Source: an uncultured Clostridium sp. (GTDB taxonomy: Bacteria; Bacillota; Clostridia; TANB77; CAG-508). Taken from it: a stretch of DNA of 64,000 bases. The translations under genes and the position numbers were made by a program. The stretch lies in assembly GCA_900554365.1 (NCBI GenBank), contig USGY01000001.1, forward strand, positions 1 through 64,000, read 5' to 3'. Below are positions 56,885 to 64,000 of this stretch, in pieces (position 1 is the stretch's first letter; each line of letters begins with the position of its first letter). Under the pieces are notes generated by a model. The model searched no databases and was not told where the DNA came from. It worked only from the letters and a program-made list of their open reading frames with translations.

Positions 56885-58465
56885 TTGAGAAATTTAACAG
56901 CAGGAAATAAATCAAAATTTGTAATGTTTACAGCTGTAGTAATTTGTATATTAACTATATTGTGTATAGCTGTAATATTAGTATTAAGAACAAATAAAGA
57001 AGAATATTCAGTCGCAAATACAGTAAGTATATATGATAAAGATTATAATTATATAGAATTAGCTAGTGATGCAAAAATATCAAAAAAATGGACAGGCAAT
57101 TATTATTTAAAAGAAGATACAAGCAAAAAAGAATATAACTTGGGAAATTATGCTGTTTCATTTGATAAGAATAGAAAATCATTAGAATTGTTTGGAAATT
57201 TTTATCAAGTTCAAAAAGGTGGAGCAATAAATAAAATAACAAATCATAATACAATAAATAATACAAATGAAAGCCAATTTTATAAAATTGATGATAGAAA
57301 ATATTTAATAGTGGCAAAAAACATAGTAAATAATACGGGATCACTTTCTACAGAAAATTATTTAATGGTAATAATAGACAAGCTTGGAAATGCACTATTA
57401 CTAAACAATGAAATTAATGCTAAAACAATAAATGAAATGATAATTAGCACAGATGAATTCAGTTTTGATGTTGCAAATGAATCATTAGTGTATGACAATG
57501 AAAAAATTGATTTAAAGAAAATTATAGGAAGTACTAATGAACATGTAAAACAAGAAAAAGAAAATGAAACAACAAATCAGCAAAATACAACTAGTACAGA
57601 AATTGCTAGGACTGAGGGACAAGGTGGAACAACAACTGCATCAAGTTCAAAGGAAAATGAGACAACAAATCAAAAAACACAAAGTCCTTCTACTTCTACA
57701 ACAACAGTGGTACAACAAAATAACAATAATAATGTAAATAGTGAAAGTAAAGGAAACAGTGGTACACAAGATACTTCTTGGACAGATTCATTAAATGGAT
57801 GGATACAAAAAGTAGCAGCAGGATTTCAAAATATTTATAATGGAAATTCTGGAAAGAAAAACAACAAAGAATTAGAAAAAAGTATTTCATTAAATAACTT
57901 ATCAGCGGGAACAACATATATGGATATTAATTATAAAGTAACAGATCCAGAAGGAAAATATAATGTTGTATATGCTATAGTATCAGATGGTGCAAAATCT
58001 TATAATATTGCTTTAGATAAAAATGGAACATCATATAGAATAGAAGGATTAACCCCAAGTACAAATTATTCAGTGCAAATTGGATATAAGGTAATATATG
58101 CAGACTCTAGAGTAGAAGAACAAGTAGAAGACACAATGACAATTAGAACAGCGACACCATCAGAAAAATTGGTAATAACTAAAGTTTCTACAAATGAATT
58201 ATATTATAATTTGAATTTGGATAGAAATTTTGTATATGATTCAGGTGCAAAATTAGTAATGTACTTAAATGATAATAAATATACAGAAACAGAATTAACA
58301 AGTGAACAATTAGAAAGAGCTGCTTCAACTGGATACGTTGGAAAATTTACAATACCTAAAGAATATAAAATGAAAAATAGCACAATAAAGATTCAACTAG
58401 AAGATACAAAATATAGTGGAACAGAGGTTGACTCGAATTTAGCAACTAAAATAGTTAACTATTAA
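56885..58465 (+). CDS. Shorter membrane-anchored surface protein of the same set
   Basis: 526 residues. The start is a TTG at 56885 with a perfect AGGAGGTGAT site (56869-56878). A membrane helix lies at about 11-32. The N-terminal domain (about 35-220) resembles that of the two larger proteins, including a KIDDRKYLIV segment (KISANKYIVL in the 1926-residue protein). A Thr/Gln/Asn/Ser linker (about 220-310) and two Fn3-like domains (about 340-526) with LTPSTNYSVQIGY follow. It sits 17 bp before the c-like gene, exactly where atpB or atpE neighbours lie in a standard atp operon. It could dock the surface proteins onto the membrane ring; inference. Confidence 0.85.
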   Translation: MRNLTAGNKSKFVMFTAVVICILTILCIAVILVLRTNKEEYSVANTVSIYDKDYNYIELASDAKISKKWTGNYYLKEDTSKKEYNLGNYAVSFDKNRKSLELFGNFYQVQKGGAINKITNHNTINNTNESQFYKIDDRKYLIVAKNIVNNTGSLSTENYLMVIIDKLGNALLLNNEINAKTINEMIISTDEFSFDVANESLVYDNEKIDLKKIIGSTNEHVKQEKENETTNQQNTTSTEIARTEGQGGTTTASSSKENETTNQKTQSPSTSTTTVVQQNNNNNVNSESKGNSGTQDTSWTDSLNGWIQKVAAGFQNIYNGNSGKKNNKELEKSISLNNLSAGTTYMDINYKVTDPEGKYNVVYAIVSDGAKSYNIALDKNGTSYRIEGLTPSTNYSVQIGYKVIYADSRVEEQVEDTMTIRTATPSEKLVITKVSTNELYYNLNLDRNFVYDSGAKLVMYLNDNKYTETELTSEQLERAASTGYVGKFTIPKEYKMKNSTIKIQLEDTKYSGTEVDSNLATKIVNY

Positions 58466-58482
58466 GAAGGGAGAAGAAGAAA

Positions 58483-58734
58483 ATGAACAATGGAGATATA
58501 CTTGTAGCAACATTATATTGCATCGGATTAATGTTAGGATTGACATTCTTAGGAATGGGAATAGGAATGGGAATTTTAGGATCTAAAGTTGCAGAAGCAG
58601 TAGGAAGAAACCCTGAAACTAAAAGTGATATAGTACACAGTGTAATGACAATTTTAATAGTATTAGCAATATTTTTATTAATATTATTTGCATTTATATT
58701 TTTACTATTATTTTATAATCCATTATTAGCATAA
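58483..58734 (+). CDS. F-type ATPase c-subunit-like protein lacking the ion-binding carboxylate
   Basis: 83 residues, two membrane helices. Helix 1 has the glycine ladder GMGIGMG (24-30 region) and the polar loop is R42-N43-P44-E45, matching the RQP loop of c subunits. In standard c subunits the ion-binding Asp/Glu lies 18 residues after that proline; here position 62 is Ala, and helix 2 (about 50-77) has no acidic residue at all. The ring can probably form and bind the central stalk through the loop, but should not carry protons or sodium. It lies 17 bp after a surface-protein gene and 26 bp before the stator-like gene. The GAAGGGAG site is good. Confidence 0.88.
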   Translation: MNNGDILVATLYCIGLMLGLTFLGMGIGMGILGSKVAEAVGRNPETKSDIVHSVMTILIVLAIFLLILFAFIFLLLFYNPLLA

Positions 58735-58760
58735 TAATGTAAAAAGAAAGGAAACGCATT

Positions 58761-59600
58761 ATGACAAGTTTAGTAATTGCGGCGGTAATATTAACTGTAA
58801 TAATGCTTGCATTTGTATTCATACTTTTTAGAAATATCATAAGAAAGATGGATGATAATGCAAAAAAATACTTTGTTAATAAAATGCAAGGATATGATTA
58901 TATTTTAGAAGAAAAGCAAGAAAAACTAGAAAAAATAAAAAAAGAAATAAATGATTTAGAGGAATCAAATTCAAATATCTTGAAAAGTACTGATGAAAAC
59001 ATAGAGTTTAATAAAGAAATACATAAGAATAATGAAAAAATTCAGGAAAAATATAAAGAAGATGAGGATATACCTTTAAGAAGAGAAATACGCCAACCAA
59101 TAAATTATAATCTAAATGTACCTGATTACAGGGAAACGCAGTTTTTTAATAATTATAAAGAAGTAAGACAAGCATTTACAATTAATAATGAAAAAATCAT
59201 AAAAGATTTTATAGCTAAACATAAAAATTTAAAAGAAGAAAAAGAATATAAAGCACTAAAAAAATTAAGAGGAAAATTTGATCAAGATACAATTTATGGA
59301 TGTTTAACACTTGATAAAAAAGAACAAAAAGAATTACTTGAAGAAGCATTAACAGCAACAGAAAAAAAGCTAGTTAAATTTAAAGAACTTTCAGAAAATC
59401 CAGATTTTAGTGTGGAAACATTAATAAAATATATAGATGATAGAAAAGAAAAAATTGATCCAACTATATATATATATACAAATGTATTAGAAAAAAAATA
59501 TGAAGCTATGGATAGTAACATAGTAAACAAACAATATAATAATATGTCTGAGGGTATAATTATTAAATATAGAAATAAAATTTATGATTATAGTATATAA
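58761..59600 (+). CDS. b-delta fusion-like peripheral stalk subunit of an F1-like ATPase
   Basis: 279 residues. One membrane helix (about 3-24) and a Lys/Glu-rich coiled coil (about 40-105) resemble subunit b. After a short linker comes a helical domain, and the C-terminus GIIIKYRNKIYDYSI (265-279) resembles the delta C-terminus (the GG-x-x-v-x-x-g-d-x-v-i-D-g-S pattern). Fused b-delta subunits are known in mycobacteria. Its position between the c-like and alpha-like genes matches atpF-atpH. It should hold alpha3beta3 still relative to the membrane. The identification rests on architecture and a short motif. Confidence 0.7.
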   Translation: MTSLVIAAVILTVIMLAFVFILFRNIIRKMDDNAKKYFVNKMQGYDYILEEKQEKLEKIKKEINDLEESNSNILKSTDENIEFNKEIHKNNEKIQEKYKEDEDIPLRREIRQPINYNLNVPDYRETQFFNNYKEVRQAFTINNEKIIKDFIAKHKNLKEEKEYKALKKLRGKFDQDTIYGCLTLDKKEQKELLEEALTATEKKLVKFKELSENPDFSVETLIKYIDDRKEKIDPTIYIYTNVLEKKYEAMDSNIVNKQYNNMSEGIIIKYRNKIYDYSI

Positions 59601-59618
59601 GTAAGGAAGGATAAAATA

Positions 59619-60950
59619 ATGGATACACATATAAAAAACCTTGTAAATGAAAAGGTATCAAAAATAAAAAGTAAAAATAATATTTTTGATTCAGGAAAGG
59701 TTATAAAGATAAAAGATTATATAGTAGAAGTATCAGGATTAGAAAATGTAATGTACTTTGAAAAAGTCATTATTATGGGAAAAGGAATGGGATATGTTAA
59801 TGCTATATATGAAAATTCTGTAATTATAGCTATAGTAAAAGAAGATAAAAAAATAGAAATAGGAGATGTAGTTAATTCCACTGGAGAAATATTTAAAGCT
59901 ATTTTTTCAGAAGATGCTATGGGGAGAATGGTAGATATATTCGGTGTAGACCAATTATCAGGAAAGCCATTTGAGAATTTTAAGTACATAGATATAGAAA
60001 AGCCTAATGTACCAATTATGGATAGAACTTCTGTATGTAGACCATTGCAAACAGGAATAGCTGGAATAGATCTAATATATCCAATAGGAAAAGGACAAAG
60101 ACAATTAATTATAGGAGACAAAAAAACAGGAAAAACACAAATAGCATTAGATACAATAGTAAATCAGGGATGTGTTGAACAAGAAAATGGACAAGTAATA
60201 TGTATTTATGTAGCAGTTGGAAAAACTAAAAAAGAAATTAAATCTATTTATAATGAATTATTAAAACGTAATGCACTTTCTTATACTATAATGGTAGTTG
60301 CAACAAATGATAATAAAACACCTGTAATTAGTCTTATTCCTTATGTTGGAATGTCAATTGCAGAAGAATACATGAAAAAGAAAAGAGATGTATTAGTCGT
60401 AATAGATGACCTAAAAAAACATGCCGAAGTGTATAGAGAAATAAGTTTGGTATCAAACAAAACACCTGGTAGAGAAGCATATCCAGCAGATATATTTTAT
60501 ACACATTCAAGATTGTTAGAAAAAGGATGTCAACATAAAAATGGAGGATCAATAACAATACTTCCAATTGTTGAAACTAAAGGTGGAGATATTACAGATT
60601 ATATATCTACTAATATCATATCAATAACAGATGGACAAATAGTTTTATCTAATAAAGAATTTTTAAAAGGACAAAAACCTGCGATTGATTATGGAATTTC
60701 AGTATCAAGATTAGGAGGAGCGGTACAAACTCCTAGAATGAAGAAAATTGGTGCAACTGTTAGATTAAAACTTTTAAATTACTTAGAAACAAAAGATGTA
60801 TATGAATTAGCCAATACAGATGAACTAAGTGATGATTTAAAAGAAAAGCTAAAAGAAGGTAAAAAAATAGAAATGCTACTTAGACAAGAAAAATTCGAAC
60901 CATTTACAAGTGAAGAAATCTTAGATAGATTCGAAGATTTTGAAGAATAA
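59619..60950 (+). CDS. F1-like ATPase alpha-type subunit, C-terminally shortened
   Basis: 443 residues against about 500-513 in standard alpha. The P-loop is GDKKTGKT (166-173). The Walker B-like VIDDL is near 261-265. The alpha signature PAIDYGISVSRLGG is at 354-367, with R364 as the arginine finger that completes the beta active site. After R364 only 79 residues remain, so the C-terminal helical domain that normally contacts gamma and delta is cut short. The N-terminal beta-barrel is present. It lies 18 bp after the b-delta-like gene. An alpha-type, not beta-type, identity is clear from the signature. Confidence 0.92.
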   Translation: MDTHIKNLVNEKVSKIKSKNNIFDSGKVIKIKDYIVEVSGLENVMYFEKVIIMGKGMGYVNAIYENSVIIAIVKEDKKIEIGDVVNSTGEIFKAIFSEDAMGRMVDIFGVDQLSGKPFENFKYIDIEKPNVPIMDRTSVCRPLQTGIAGIDLIYPIGKGQRQLIIGDKKTGKTQIALDTIVNQGCVEQENGQVICIYVAVGKTKKEIKSIYNELLKRNALSYTIMVVATNDNKTPVISLIPYVGMSIAEEYMKKKRDVLVVIDDLKKHAEVYREISLVSNKTPGREAYPADIFYTHSRLLEKGCQHKNGGSITILPIVETKGGDITDYISTNIISITDGQIVLSNKEFLKGQKPAIDYGISVSRLGGAVQTPRMKKIGATVRLKLLNYLETKDVYELANTDELSDDLKEKLKEGKKIEMLLRQEKFEPFTSEEILDRFEDFEE

Positions 60951-60975
60951 ATTACTATAAAATAAGAGGTGTAAA

Positions 60976-61761
60976 ATGAGAATAAAAAGTGTTGTTAAAG
61001 TAATGAATTTTTATTCCCTTCTAAGAGTTGATTCATCCAAAAGAAAAGCAGAAAAATATACTGGTTATGAAAAAGCTGTTAAAGAATTTATTGATAATAT
61101 ACTAAACAACAAAAATTTAATACTTGATAAAAAAATGATTAAAATGAATGATAAAGGAAAAGACTTAAATGTATACATTGCAAATGATTTAGGCTTTTGT
61201 GGAAGTTTTAATTCAAATATACATGAAGTATTAAAACAAGATAAAGAAAATGACAAAATTATAATTGGAAAAAAAATAATGCAAGAAGATGGTTATGAAA
61301 ATGTAATAGCCTCAATGTCTAAAGATGAATATTTTGAGCAAACATTACAAGTAAGAGAAATAATGTTAAATAGCATAAAAGATAAAAAATATAAATCAAT
61401 AAATCTAATCTATAACCATTATTATAATGTTAGTAGAATAGAACGTGTTAAACGACAAATTTTACCACTTGAAAAAACAGAAGATAAAACTGAAAAATAT
61501 AATGAAGACTTTGCAGTAGAAGGAAATATAAATAGTATTTTATTAAATATAATTACTCTTTATTTAGGATATGAAATAAAAGTTGCAGTAGAAAATAGTT
61601 ATGCATCAGAAAATATAATGAGACAAATGATAACTAGAGAGTCATTGAAAAAAATTGATGAAATAGAAGAAGAAAATCAAAGAACAGAAAGAAAACAAAA
61701 GCAAATGAAGAGTCTAAAGAAACAGCTAGATAATATCAATAAAATGAATTTAAATAATTAA
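60976..61761 (+). CDS. F1-like ATPase gamma-type central shaft
   Basis: 261 residues, slightly shorter than the usual 285. An N-terminal helix with KSVVKVMNFYSLLR matches the IKSTxKITKAM region. DLGFCGSFN (71-79) corresponds to the conserved D-R-G-L-C-G-G-x-N. The C-terminal helix contains ENSYASENIMRQMITRESL and a long charged coil to the end (about 205-261), as expected for a rotating shaft inside alpha3beta3. It sits between the alpha-like and beta-like genes, the standard atpG position. Sequence outside these motifs is very divergent. Confidence 0.88.
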   Translation: MRIKSVVKVMNFYSLLRVDSSKRKAEKYTGYEKAVKEFIDNILNNKNLILDKKMIKMNDKGKDLNVYIANDLGFCGSFNSNIHEVLKQDKENDKIIIGKKIMQEDGYENVIASMSKDEYFEQTLQVREIMLNSIKDKKYKSINLIYNHYYNVSRIERVKRQILPLEKTEDKTEKYNEDFAVEGNINSILLNIITLYLGYEIKVAVENSYASENIMRQMITRESLKKIDEIEEENQRTERKQKQMKSLKKQLDNINKMNLNN

Positions 61762-61793
61762 ATTTATTTTTGAGAAGAGAGGAAAAGAAACAT

Positions 61794-63167
61794 ATGAAAG
61801 AAGAAGAAACTAGTGTTGGAAAAATTGTTAGTGTATCTGACTTAAATGTAAAAGTACTACTTAGTAATAATGATGTAGAAATCAAAGATATTTTATATTA
61901 TCAAGATGAAAATAAATATACACATAGATTTGAAGTTGTAGAAATGGACTATAATATGGCATTAGCAATACCATTTGAAAGTGTTAATGGTGTAAGAAAA
62001 GGAATAGATTTGTACCGTCAAGAAGGTGGATTACAAATAGAATATTCAGACAAGATATTAGGAAAAATGTTTAGTTCATATGGAGATCTAATTGATGGAA
62101 ACAAAATAAGAGTACATAAAACTAGAAATGTATATGATAAAAAATTGTCAATAAAAGATATTGATATAAATGGAGATGTCCTTTGGACTGGAATAAAAGT
62201 TATTGACTTTTTTGCACCATTACAAAAAGGATACAAAATGGGACTAATAGGTGGAGCTGGAGTAGGAAAAACAGTATTAATAAAAGAATTAATAAACAAT
62301 ATCTATAAAAAATTCAACTCAAACGCAGTTTTTGTAGGTGTAGGAGAACGTTCTCGTGAAGGACAAGAATTATATCAAGAAATGAAAGAATCAAATTTAT
62401 TAGATAAAATGTCTATGGTTTTTGGTCAAATGGGTGATAGCTCTTGTTCACGTTCTAAAGCCGTATATAGTGGACTTACTTTAGCTGAATATTTAAGAGA
62501 TGAGAAAAAACAAGATGTATTATTATTTATAGATAATATTTATAGATTTATACAAGCACAATCAGAAATTTCAACAGAATTAAAAAGAATTCCAATAGAA
62601 AATGGATATCCAACAACAATGGTTTCTGATATAAATGAAATAGAAGAAAGAATAAATTCAACAGACCATGGCTCAATTACATCATTCCAAGCAATATACA
62701 TACCAGCAGATGATATAAATGATGATGCTGTTCAAGCAATAATGACTCACTTAGATGGTCAAATTGTATTAGATCGAAAAATAGCTGAAAAAGGTTTATA
62801 TCCTGCAATAAATGTATTTAAATCAACAAGTAAAGCGATAGATCCATATAAAGTAGGTCCTAAACATTATAAATTAGTAAAGCAAACATTAGCATATTTA
62901 ACAAGATATGAAGAACTAGAAGAAATTATTGCTGTATTAGGTATTGATGAATTATCAAATGAAGATAAAATGATATTTTATCGTTCAAGAAAATTAAGAA
63001 ATTATTTTACTCAACCATTATTTGTTTCAGAAAACTATACAGGAAAACCTGGAAAAATGGTAAATATAAAAGACACATTAAATGATGTACAAGACATCTT
63101 AGAAGGAAAATATGATGATGTTGATGAAAGTAGTTTATTATATAGAGGTAGTTTAAATGAAGGATAA
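61794..63167 (+). CDS. F1-like ATPase beta-type catalytic subunit
   Basis: 457 residues from the ATG at 61794; an in-frame TTG at 61770 lacks a site. P-loop GGAGVGKT (153-160), the catalytic glutamate E185 in GVGERSREG, Walker B LLFIDN near 243-248, and DELSNED (385-391), matching the DELSEED lever, are all present. The ring-interface segment normally reading NEPPGAR is changed to GDSSCSR, keeping the arginine. It should hydrolyse ATP. The N-terminal barrel is somewhat shortened. It ends 11 bp inside the epsilon-like gene. Catalytic competence is inferred from motifs. Confidence 0.93.
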   Translation: MKEEETSVGKIVSVSDLNVKVLLSNNDVEIKDILYYQDENKYTHRFEVVEMDYNMALAIPFESVNGVRKGIDLYRQEGGLQIEYSDKILGKMFSSYGDLIDGNKIRVHKTRNVYDKKLSIKDIDINGDVLWTGIKVIDFFAPLQKGYKMGLIGGAGVGKTVLIKELINNIYKKFNSNAVFVGVGERSREGQELYQEMKESNLLDKMSMVFGQMGDSSCSRSKAVYSGLTLAEYLRDEKKQDVLLFIDNIYRFIQAQSEISTELKRIPIENGYPTTMVSDINEIEERINSTDHGSITSFQAIYIPADDINDDAVQAIMTHLDGQIVLDRKIAEKGLYPAINVFKSTSKAIDPYKVGPKHYKLVKQTLAYLTRYEELEEIIAVLGIDELSNEDKMIFYRSRKLRNYFTQPLFVSENYTGKPGKMVNIKDTLNDVQDILEGKYDDVDESSLLYRGSLNEG

Positions 63168-63450
63168 TAACGAAATCGAAGAAGAAATCAGAGAATCTGA
63201 AAAATTGCAAAATATTACAGTACAATTGCTTAATATTGATGGAGATGTTAAACAATATGAGGATGTCAAATTTATAAAAATTAAAAGTTCAGAATATAAT
63301 TTGATAATAATGAGAGATTATTTGCCAATTATAGGAGAAGTTAAAGGATCAATACAAATAGGAAGAGAAAAAGAAGACGTAAACATGGAAAAAGTACAGG
63401 GATATTTTATGCATAAACATAATAAATTCAACTTATTTTATGCAGATTAG
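63157..63450 (+). CDS. F1-like ATPase epsilon-type subunit, beta-sandwich only
   Basis: 97 residues. After a charged N-terminus (1-17) comes a single beta-sandwich resembling the N-terminal domain of epsilon: TVQLLNIDGDVKQYEDVKFI, a LIIMRDYLPIIGEVKGSIQI segment, and a closing strand. The C-terminal helical hairpin that inhibits ATP hydrolysis in ordinary epsilon (about 45 residues) is absent. It overlaps the beta-like gene by 11 bp, the normal atpD-atpC arrangement. Loss of the inhibitory hairpin would suit an enzyme meant to hydrolyse ATP. Confidence 0.8.
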   Translation: MKDNNEIEEEIRESEKLQNITVQLLNIDGDVKQYEDVKFIKIKSSEYNLIIMRDYLPIIGEVKGSIQIGREKEDVNMEKVQGYFMHKHNKFNLFYAD

Positions 63451-63460
63451 GTGGGATAAG

Positions 63461-64000
63461 ATGGAATTAGTATTATATTATATTGTTGAAAGTAGAAATT
63501 TATTAATCTCATTCTTAATACTAACATTTGTACTTGGGATAATTGTATATAGCTTAATAAAAAACTTTAAGCAAAATAAAAAAATGAAAGTAGTTATTTA
63601 TGGATTGTTTTTGAAATTCACTAATGTTGATATTTTGAAATTATCTATAATAGTGGTAAAAACGTTTTTAGTTTTCTATGCTATAATGGTAACGAATGAA
63701 TTAGTAATGTGGTTGTGTATAGCAATGATTACTATTCTTACAAGTATATATATTATTTGCGAATTCAAAAGAGTAATATATGAGGTTATATATACATCAA
63801 TACAAGCATTAGTAATATATTTAATATATTTAATAAACAGTTATATGATGGAAGTTGAATATCTAAATGTAGTAATGGGAGTAAAAGTTTGTTTAATAGT
63901 ATTTGAAGTAATACTTTCAATATATTTGATGTTTAAAAATATAAACATAATATCAGAAGAACGAGTGACAAAAAACTTTAAAAAAGAATCAAAGAAAATA
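63461..64000 (+). CDS. Multi-spanning membrane protein, runs off the window
   Basis: Open from the ATG at 63461 to the end of the window: 180 residues with no stop. About five membrane helices are visible (near 15-35, 58-77, 82-101, 107-127, 137-158), followed by a basic stretch ending KKESKKI-like. A GTGGGA site lies 5 bp upstream, and it starts 10 bp after the epsilon-like gene, so it belongs to the ATPase operon. I cannot see the conserved arginine helix of subunit a. It might be the membrane base that replaces subunit a, or a scaffold. Family unknown. Confidence 0.65.
   Translation, partial: MELVLYYIVESRNLLISFLILTFVLGIIVYSLIKNFKQNKKMKVVIYGLFLKFTNVDILKLSIIVVKTFLVFYAIMVTNELVMWLCIAMITILTSIYIICEFKRVIYEVIYTSIQALVIYLIYLINSYMMEVEYLNVVMGVKVCLIVFEVILSIYLMFKNINIISEERVTKNFKKESKKI

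Noticed and set aside
58483..63450. Reading these genes as an ordinary energy-conserving F-type ATP synthase
   Set aside because: The c-like subunit lacks the ion-binding carboxylate, no a subunit is present, alpha and epsilon are shortened, and surface-protein genes precede them in the same run.
58483..63450. Reading these genes as a V-type or N-type ATPase
   Set aside because: The alpha and beta signatures and the gene order (c, b-delta, alpha, gamma, beta, epsilon) are F-type; N-ATPases begin with beta and epsilon genes and keep c and a subunits for ion pumping.

Overview
The window comes from a very AT-rich, low-GC Gram-positive anaerobe, most likely an uncultured gut-type member of the Clostridia. 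The evidence is extreme A/T codon use, strong AGGAGG ribosome-binding sites, the SCIFF peptide and its radical SAM maturase, a type II fatty acid cluster, formate-tetrahydrofolate ligase, and the sporulation proteins Gpr and YtxC. I saw no rRNA or tRNA gene, CRISPR array, insertion sequence or prophage.

Layout. 1-270: end of an upstream transcript with two GUAA-capped hairpins and a terminator. 271-4155: small helical protein and an ABC/FtsX exporter pair. 4184-6921: rpsO and pnp. 6950-8280: a membrane-anchored metallopeptidase gene broken by two identical +1 sites. 8300-12026: queA, tgt and a WG-repeat membrane protein. 12180-18390: fatty acid operon fabH-fabD-fabG-fabF-accB-fabZ-accC. 18526-19818: glycosyltransferase. 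19893-22941: scfA, scfB and an Orn/Lys/Arg decarboxylase-like gene. 23044-26708: Gls24/AmaP/DUF2273 envelope-stress genes, nusB, xseA, xseB and a YuiD-like protein. 26783-34842: fhs, an isolated beta-CASP hydrolase with atypical codon use, uvrA, gpr and a membrane-anchored protein. 34882-38381 (minus strand): ytxC, a GH57 glucan-branching enzyme and a DUF4912 protein. 38558-40375: phosphofructokinase and a small anchored protein.

The outstanding region is 40530-64000. It encodes three membrane-anchored surface proteins of 3431, 1926 and 526 residues. They appear to share an N-terminal anchor domain. They are followed, with spacings of about 10-35 bp or overlaps, by a complete F1-like rotary ATPase set: c-like, b-delta fusion, alpha-like, gamma-like, beta-like and epsilon-like genes, then a multi-spanning membrane protein that runs off the window. 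The nucleotide-binding and arginine-finger motifs of alpha and beta are intact. The c-like subunit has an alanine where the ion-binding carboxylate should be, and its second membrane helix has no acidic residue. No a-subunit gene is present where one is expected. I infer a rotary ATPase that does not pump ions but drives, or is regulated by, giant surface proteins. It is conceptually similar to the F1-like machines of mycoplasmas (gliding motor, MIB-MIP-linked ATPases), but retains a c-like subunit and a stator-like subunit. This is my candidate for an undescribed system.

Most other genes are housekeeping and form recognisable operons. Assignments rest on motifs and length only; no database search was possible.
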